In this document: positions 5,293-9,767 of the stretch, piece after piece | Position numbering within the stretch: the first letter of the stretch is position 1 | Layout of the letters: every line of letters starts with the position of its first letter | Source of the DNA: Lutibacter sp. | GTDB lineage: Bacteria; Bacteroidota; Bacteroidia; Flavobacteriales; Flavobacteriaceae | NCBI GenBank assembly: GCA_004195315.1 | Contig: SDWL01000047.1 | Span: forward strand, 1 to 9,767 | Direction of reading: 5' to 3' | DNA length: 9,767 nucleotides | The notes under the pieces: model-generated | The model's database searches: none | What the model was told of the DNA's origin: nothing | The model's input: the letters and a program-made list of their open reading frames with translations, nothing else | Position numbers and translations under genes: made by a program

Positions 5293-7521
5293 ATGATACC
5301 AAAGGTATTTAAACAAATTATTGACTTAGGAGACGGAAGAACTATCTCTTTAGAAACAGGAAAATTAGCAAAACAAGCACACGGTTCAGTTGTAGTTCAA
5401 ATGGGTGATGCAATGTTATTATGTACAGTAGTATCTAATTACAAAGCTAGTTCAGTTGACTTTTTACCATTAACGGTAGATTACCGTGAGAAATTTGCAG
5501 CAGCAGGTCGTTATCCTGGAGGTTTCTTTAAAAGAGAAGCAAGACCAAGTGACGCTGAAGTATTAACTATGCGTTTAGTTGATAGAGTATTACGCCCTCT
5601 TTTTCCAAAAGATTACCATGCTGAAACTCAAGTAATGATTCAGTTAATGTCTTCTGATGAAAATGTAATGCCTGATGCTTTAGCTGGTTTAGCAGCTTCT
5701 GCAGCAATACAATTAAGTGATTTCCCTTTTGAAATGCCAATTTCTGAAGCTCGTGTAGCTAGAATAAATGGTGAGTTTGTAATTAATCCAAGTAGAGCAC
5801 AACTAGAAGAAGCAGATATCGATATGATGGTTGGTGCTTCTGCTGATTCAGTAATGATGGTTGAAGGAGAAATGGATGAATGTAGTGAAGAAGAAATGGC
5901 AGAAGCTATTAAATTTGCTCATGAAGCTATTAAAATTCAATGTGCTGCTCAAGTAGCATTAGCTGAAGCTTTTGGTAAAAAAGAAACTCGTGAGTATGAT
6001 ACTGAAGCTACTGATGAAGAATTAGCTAAAAGAATTTCTGATTTTGCTTATCAAAAAGTATATGATATTGCAAAAGCAGGGAGTTCTAAACAAGATCGTA
6101 GCGCAGCTTTTGCAGCAATTAAAGATGAGGTAAAAGCAACCTTTACTGAAGAAGAATTAGCTGAAAAAAGTGCATTAATTTCTAAATATTATTCTAAAGC
6201 AGAAAAAAGCGCTATTCGCGATTTAACTTTAAATGAAGGTTTACGTTTAGATGGACGTAAAACTACTGATATTAGACCTATTTGGTGTGAAGTAGATTAC
6301 TTACCTTCAACACACGGTTCATCAATTTTTACAAGAGGTGAAACTCAAGCATTGGCAACAGTTACTTTAGGTACTTCAAGAGAAGCTAACAAAATTGATA
6401 TGCCAACTTACCAAGGTGAAGAAGCATTTTATTTACATTATAACTTCCCTCCTTTTTGTACAGGAGAAGCTCGTCCTTTAAGAGGAACTTCTCGTCGTGA
6501 AGTTGGTCATGGAAATTTAGCACAACGTGCATTAAAAGGAATGATTTCTGAAAATTGCCCTTATACAGTACGTATAGTTTCAGAAGTGTTAGAGTCTAAC
6601 GGTTCATCTTCAATGGCAACGGTTTGTGCAGGTACAATGGCGTTAATGGATGCAGGTGTAGAACTAAAAAAACCAGTTTCAGGAATTGCAATGGGATTAA
6701 TTTCTGATGGTGATCGTTATGCTGTATTATCTGATATTTTAGGAGATGAAGATCATTTAGGTGATATGGATTTTAAAGTTACTGGTACTGCTGATGGTAT
6801 TACCGCTTGTCAAATGGACATTAAAGTAAAAGGTTTATCATACGAAATTTTAGTGAGTGCACTAAAACAAGCACGTGAAGGTAGATTACACATATTAGAA
6901 AAAATAACAGACACAATTGCTGTACCAAATGCTGATGTAAAAGCACATGCTCCTAAAATGGTTACCAAAACTATTCCAAATGAGTTTATTGGCGCTTTAA
7001 TTGGGCCTGGTGGAAAAGTAATTCAAGAATTACAAAAAGAAACTGGTTGTACTATCGTTATTAACGAAGATCCAATTACAACAGAAGGAATTGTTGAAAT
7101 TTTAGGTACAAATCAAACTGGTATTGATGCCGTTTTAGCTAAAATAGATTCTTTATTATTTAAACCAGCCGTTGGAAGTGCTTATGAGGTGAAAGTAATA
7201 AAAATGTTAGATTTTGGTGCTGTTGTAGAATATATAGACGCTCCTGGTAATGAAGTGTTATTACACATTTCTGAATTAGCTTGGGAACGAACAGACAATG
7301 TTACTGATGTTGTAAATATGGGAGATATTTTCGATGTGAAATATTTTGGAAAAGATCCAAAAACTCGTAAAGAAAAAGTTTCTAGAAAAGCACTTATGCC
7401 AAAACCTGAAGGATTTGTAGAAAGACCTCCAAGAGATGATAACAGAAGCGGTGGACGTGATAATCGTGGAAGAGACAGTCGTGGTGGAGATAGAGATAGA
7501 AAACCAAGACCAAGAGACTAA
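5293..7521 (+). CDS. pnp: Polyribonucleotide nucleotidyltransferase (PNPase)
   Basis: PNPase is a trimeric phosphate-dependent 3'-5' exoribonuclease that degrades mRNA and can add 3' tails. All domains are present in its 742 residues. The first RNase PH domain covers about 5-145, with FFKREARPSDAEVLTMRLVDRVLRPLFP at about 79-106. A helical linker lies at about 235-310. The second, catalytic RNase PH domain covers about 315-545, including the RPLRGTSRREVGHG stretch and the active-site residues D487, D493 and K495 in GDEDHLGDMDFK. The KH domain has its GxxG loop as GPGG at 571-574, and the S1 domain runs about 628-697. Past S1 lies an unusual 30-residue tail (about 711-742) rich in R, G and D, which makes the protein longer than E. 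coli PNPase (711). It sits after rpsO and before rpoD, with its own terminator. Its promoter is not clear. Confidence 0.97.
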   Translation: MIPKVFKQIIDLGDGRTISLETGKLAKQAHGSVVVQMGDAMLLCTVVSNYKASSVDFLPLTVDYREKFAAAGRYPGGFFKREARPSDAEVLTMRLVDRVLRPLFPKDYHAETQVMIQLMSSDENVMPDALAGLAASAAIQLSDFPFEMPISEARVARINGEFVINPSRAQLEEADIDMMVGASADSVMMVEGEMDECSEEEMAEAIKFAHEAIKIQCAAQVALAEAFGKKETREYDTEATDEELAKRISDFAYQKVYDIAKAGSSKQDRSAAFAAIKDEVKATFTEEELAEKSALISKYYSKAEKSAIRDLTLNEGLRLDGRKTTDIRPIWCEVDYLPSTHGSSIFTRGETQALATVTLGTSREANKIDMPTYQGEEAFYLHYNFPPFCTGEARPLRGTSRREVGHGNLAQRALKGMISENCPYTVRIVSEVLESNGSSSMATVCAGTMALMDAGVELKKPVSGIAMGLISDGDRYAVLSDILGDEDHLGDMDFKVTGTADGITACQMDIKVKGLSYEILVSALKQAREGRLHILEKITDTIAVPNADVKAHAPKMVTKTIPNEFIGALIGPGGKVIQELQKETGCTIVINEDPITTEGIVEILGTNQTGIDAVLAKIDSLLFKPAVGSAYEVKVIKMLDFGAVVEYIDAPGNEVLLHISELAWERTDNVTDVVNMGDIFDVKYFGKDPKTRKEKVSRKALMPKPEGFVERPPRDDNRSGGRDNRGRDSRGGDRDRKPRPRD

Positions 7522-7549
7522 TTAGAAATAATTATCTCATTATAACTTT

Positions 7550-7578
7550 AAAAGCTTCTCAATTTGAGAAGCTTTTTT
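7550..7578 (+). terminator. Intrinsic terminator of pnp
   Basis: AAAAGCTTCTCA (7550-7561) pairs with TGAGAAGCTTTT (7565-7576) around a three-base loop, giving a 12-pair stem that runs into six T residues (7573-7578). It lies about 28 bases after the pnp stop codon. Confidence 0.9.
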
Positions 7579-7702
7579 CATGCAAAAATTATATAATATA
7601 TAAAGAAATTAATATTTTATCATTCTTTTTGTAACATTTATTAAATTACTACGTATAATATAATGTACACCATATATTAATAAAAATATTTTAGCTACTT
7701 AA

Positions 7703-8566
7703 ATGAGACAACTTAAAATTACAAAACAGGTTACTAACAGAGAAACCGCATCATTAGATAAGTATTTACAAGAAATAGGAAAAGTTGATTTAATTACTGC
7801 TGAAATGGAAGTAGAATTAGCTCAACGTATTAGAGCTGGAGATCAAGCTGCATTAGAAAAATTAACTAAAGCTAACTTACGTTTTGTTGTATCGGTAGCT
7901 AAACAATACCAAAACCAAGGATTAACACTACCAGATTTAATTAACGAAGGAAATTTAGGTTTAATTAAAGCCGCAAAACGTTTTGACGAAACTCGTGGTT
8001 TTAAATTTATTTCCTATGCTGTTTGGTGGATTAGACAATCAATTTTACAAGCATTAGCTGAACAATCTCGTATTGTACGTTTACCTTTAAATAAAATTGG
8101 CTCTATCAACAAAATAAATAAAATGTACGCATTTTTAGAGCAAGAAAATGAAAGACCTCCTTCTGCTGAAGAAATTGCAAAGAAATTAGATATGACAATT
8201 AATGACGTGAAAGAATCTATGAAAAATTCTGGCCGTCACGTATCTATGGATGCTCCTTTAATTGAGGGAGAAGATTCAAATTTATATGATGTTTTAAATA
8301 CAGGTGAATCTCCAAATCCAGATAGAGCATTATTACACGAATCGCTTAAAGTTGAAATTGAGCGCGCATTAGAAACGTTAACACCTAGAGAAGCTGATGT
8401 TGTTCAGTTATACTTTGGTTTAGGTGATGCGCACCCAATGACTCTTGAAGAAATTGGCGAAACATTTGATTTAACTCGTGAACGTGTTCGTCAAATTAAA
8501 GAAAAAGCTATTAGAAGATTAAAACATACTTCAAGAAGTAAAATTTTAAAAACATATTTAGGATAA
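7703..8566 (+). CDS. rpoD: RNA polymerase primary sigma factor, RpoD/SigA type
   Basis: This is the housekeeping sigma-70 that directs RNA polymerase to general promoters. Its 287 residues contain region 1.2 (about 15-47), region 2 (52-122), region 3 (about 130-208) and region 4 (about 220-275). Region 2 includes the core-binding DLINEGNLGLIKA (78-90) and the -10-reading and melting segment FKFISYAVWWIRQ (100-112). The region 4.2 helix-turn-helix is TLEEIGETFDLTRERVRQIKEKAIRRLK (about 247-274). There is no acidic region 1.1 and no long non-conserved insert, the short form typical of the Bacteroidota primary sigma. This fits the TAnnTTTG boxes seen before fbaA, rpsO and rpe, which are the promoters such a sigma reads. 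The ATG gives the usual MRQLKITKQVTNRETASLDKYL start. The 124-bp gap before it, after the pnp terminator, shows no clean -7 box. Confidence 0.96.
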   Translation: MRQLKITKQVTNRETASLDKYLQEIGKVDLITAEMEVELAQRIRAGDQAALEKLTKANLRFVVSVAKQYQNQGLTLPDLINEGNLGLIKAAKRFDETRGFKFISYAVWWIRQSILQALAEQSRIVRLPLNKIGSINKINKMYAFLEQENERPPSAEEIAKKLDMTINDVKESMKNSGRHVSMDAPLIEGEDSNLYDVLNTGESPNPDRALLHESLKVEIERALETLTPREADVVQLYFGLGDAHPMTLEEIGETFDLTRERVRQIKEKAIRRLKHTSRSKILKTYLG

Positions 8567-8570
8567 ATCT

Positions 8571-8610
8571 AAAAAGAAAAACGCTCGAAATTTCGAGCGT
8601 TTTTCTTTTT
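8571..8610 (+). terminator. Terminator of rpoD, a perfect 40-bp palindrome
   Basis: The two 20-base halves (8571-8590 and 8591-8610) are exact reverse complements. The GC-rich core ACGCTCGAAA / TTTCGAGCGT is flanked by AAAAAGAAAA and TTTTCTTTTT. As RNA it forms a long hairpin with a small AAATTT-derived loop and a U-rich end, and it reads equally well on the other strand. It begins 4 bases after the rpoD stop codon. Confidence 0.92.
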
Positions 8611-8617
8611 TAAATGA

Positions 8618-8625
8618 TATTTTTG
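8618..8625 (+). promoter_or_regulatory. Probable rpe promoter -7 box (TAnnTTTG)
   Basis: TATTTTTG is an exact TAnnTTTG match lying 7 bases after the rpoD terminator palindrome. Any -33 element must lie inside the palindrome; TTTC at 8591-8594 is the nearest T-rich candidate, with a 23-base spacer. Transcription would start near 8631, which gives a leader of only about 7 bases to the ATG at 8638 or about 16 to the ATG at 8647. Confidence 0.55.
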
Positions 8626-8646
8626 CATAATCAATAAATGAATAAA

Positions 8647-9309
8647 ATGAATAAACTTATTGCTCCTTCAATTTTAGCTGCAGATTTTGGCAACTTACAA
8701 CGTGATGTTGAAATGATAAACAATAGTAAAGCCGATTGGTTTCATATTGATGTTATGGATGGTGTTTTTGTACCTAATATTTCATTTGGAATGCCTGTTA
8801 TTAGCACTATAAAAAAGCACGCTACCAAAACAATGGATGTTCACTTAATGATTATTGACCCTGATAGGTTTATTGCTGATTTTAAAAAAGTAGGTGCTGA
8901 TATTTTAACAGTACACTACGAAGCTTGCACACATTTGCACCGTACAATACAGGCCATAAAAGCTGAAGGCATGAAAGCTGGAGTTTCACTGAATCCACAT
9001 ACTCCTATTGCTGTATTAGAAGATATTATTGTTGATTTAGACTTGGTGTTAATAATGAGTGTTAACCCAGGATTTGGTGGGCAAAGTTTTATTGAAAATA
9101 CGTATAAAAAAGTTGAACAACTAAAACATTTGATTGAATATACAGGCTCTAAAGCACTTATTGAAATTGATGGTGGTGTAACTGATCAAAATATAGAAAA
9201 ACTTTCTGAAGCGGGTGCAGATGCTTTTGTTGCTGGAAGTTTTGTTTTTAAAAGTGAGAACCCAACCGAAACTATTATGAATTTAAAAAATTTAGTTTCT
9301 CAAGATTAA
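8647..9309 (+). CDS. rpe: Ribulose-phosphate 3-epimerase
   Basis: Rpe is a cytosolic metal-dependent TIM-barrel enzyme of the pentose phosphate pathway that interconverts ribulose 5-phosphate and xylulose 5-phosphate. Counting from the ATG at 8647 it has 220 residues. The start is KLIAPSILAADFGNL, with S8 in the substrate site. The metal ligands are H33 and D35 in FHIDVMDG, H66 in DVHLMI, and D175 in EIDGGVT; D35 and D175 also act as the acid-base pair. The phosphate-binding loops are MSVNPGFGGQSF (about 138-149) and the late GSFVF. An in-frame ATG at 8638 would add three residues (MNK). The 8647 start is preferred because it matches the usual family N-terminus and leaves a longer leader after the -7 box, but either could be used. 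The stop codon abuts the stop of the minus-strand CBS pseudogene. Confidence 0.95.
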   Translation: MNKLIAPSILAADFGNLQRDVEMINNSKADWFHIDVMDGVFVPNISFGMPVISTIKKHATKTMDVHLMIIDPDRFIADFKKVGADILTVHYEACTHLHRTIQAIKAEGMKAGVSLNPHTPIAVLEDIIVDLDLVLIMSVNPGFGGQSFIENTYKKVEQLKHLIEYTGSKALIEIDGGVTDQNIEKLSEAGADAFVAGSFVFKSENPTETIMNLKNLVSQD

Positions 9310-9760
9310 TTAATCTGCTTCTAATTCATATTGCTTAAGCAAATAATTCAGTATATCAGTAGTAGTTACAATACCTACAAGAATATCATTTTATACAATA
9401 GATAAATCGTGAAATTCGTTTTTAGCTAAAATCTAGACAACGGGTTTTATGATTGCTAATGAATTTCTTTTAATTGTATTTACCATAAGCTGACCAATAT
9501 TTAACTTATTATAAATCGCATTATCAACTTTAGTTTCATCAGAATTATAAGAATCCAAAAAACTTACTCTATCTAAACCTGAGCCAGTTAACATAACAAT
9601 AACTTGTTCATCTTCAATGATTGGAATATGAACATGATGTTCCTTAAATAATTTTTCAGCTTTATATAAGGGCTCAACACAAAAAGTTGTGGAGTAGTTT
9701 AAAATAATAGAACTTTGTTTTTAAAAAAAGATTTATGCCTACCTCTGATTTATTAGCCAT
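9310..9760 (-). pseudogene. Decayed small CBS-domain protein gene
   Basis: Read on the minus strand, this otherwise gene-free stretch encodes a recognisable tandem-CBS protein of about 150 codons in broken form. An ATG at 9760 starts MANKSEVGINLFL, then a frameshift near 9720, in an A/T homopolymer, leads into the frame that continues KAEKLFKEHHVHIPIIEDEQ. Further on come LDRVSFLDSY, VDNAIYNKLNIGQLMV and, near the end, NDILVGIVTTTDILNYL, typical of CBS motifs. In-frame stops interrupt it: TAG at 9435-9433 (between PVV and ILAKNEFH) and TAA at 9393-9391 (between LSIV and NDILVG). In intact relatives as I recall them, both positions carry glutamate. CBS domains bind adenosine nucleotides and often regulate other proteins; no function remains likely here. 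The natural stop is at 9312-9310, directly against the rpe stop. Sequencing error at a contig end is the main alternative. Confidence 0.75.
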
Positions 9761-9767
9761 TGTTAAG

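Noticed and set aside
7579..7702. Small gene or RNA in the gap between pnp and rpoD
   Set aside because: The gap is very AT-rich, with no open frame with coding character and no stable structure beyond the pnp terminator.
1..9767. Shine-Dalgarno sites, CRISPR arrays, tRNAs, insertion sequences or a defence or biosynthetic cluster
   Set aside because: None is visible on either strand. Leaders before the starts are A/T-rich without AGGAGG-like motifs, no spaced direct repeats were seen, and all intact genes except the lipoprotein are standard housekeeping genes.

Overview
The window is an AT-rich stretch of chromosome from a member of the Bacteroidota, most probably the Flavobacteriaceae. The evidence is the set of protein types: a TamL-like Omp85 protein, an AccD without its zinc-ribbon cysteines, and a short RpoD-type sigma factor without region 1.1. 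In addition, none of the genes has a Shine-Dalgarno site, and three genes have upstream boxes matching the Bacteroidota -7 element TAnnTTTG. The genus cannot be read from the sequence.

Layout. Bases 1-19 are not genomic: they match the Tn5 mosaic end used in tagmentation libraries, so the window begins at a contig edge. From there to 1630 runs the 3' part of a TamA/TamL-type outer-membrane Omp85 protein. Next come fbaA (class II fructose-bisphosphate aldolase, glycolysis and gluconeogenesis) and accD (acetyl-CoA carboxylase beta subunit, fatty-acid synthesis). A lipoprotein of unknown function lies convergent to accD on the minus strand. Reading right from a divergent intergenic region are rpsO (ribosomal protein S15), pnp (PNPase, RNA decay), rpoD (primary sigma factor) and rpe (ribulose-phosphate 3-epimerase). 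The right end, 9310-9760, has no intact gene but holds the decayed remains of a minus-strand CBS-domain protein, with two in-frame stops and a frameshift.

The genes are housekeeping functions in translation, RNA turnover, transcription, central carbon metabolism, lipid synthesis and envelope biogenesis. They do not form one pathway. Each of fbaA, accD, rpsO, pnp and rpoD is followed by its own strong intrinsic terminator, so they look like separate transcription units packed side by side, including the widely conserved rpsO-pnp neighbours. The terminator after accD is symmetric and can also serve the convergent lipoprotein gene. The terminator after rpoD is a perfect 40-bp palindrome lying just upstream of the rpe promoter.

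I found no mobile element, CRISPR array, tRNA, rRNA or defence system, and no clear undescribed multi-gene system. The items most worth a second look are the adapter at the left edge, the CBS pseudogene, the rpsO leader hairpin, the lipoprotein with a duplicated cysteine motif, and the RG-rich tail of PNPase.
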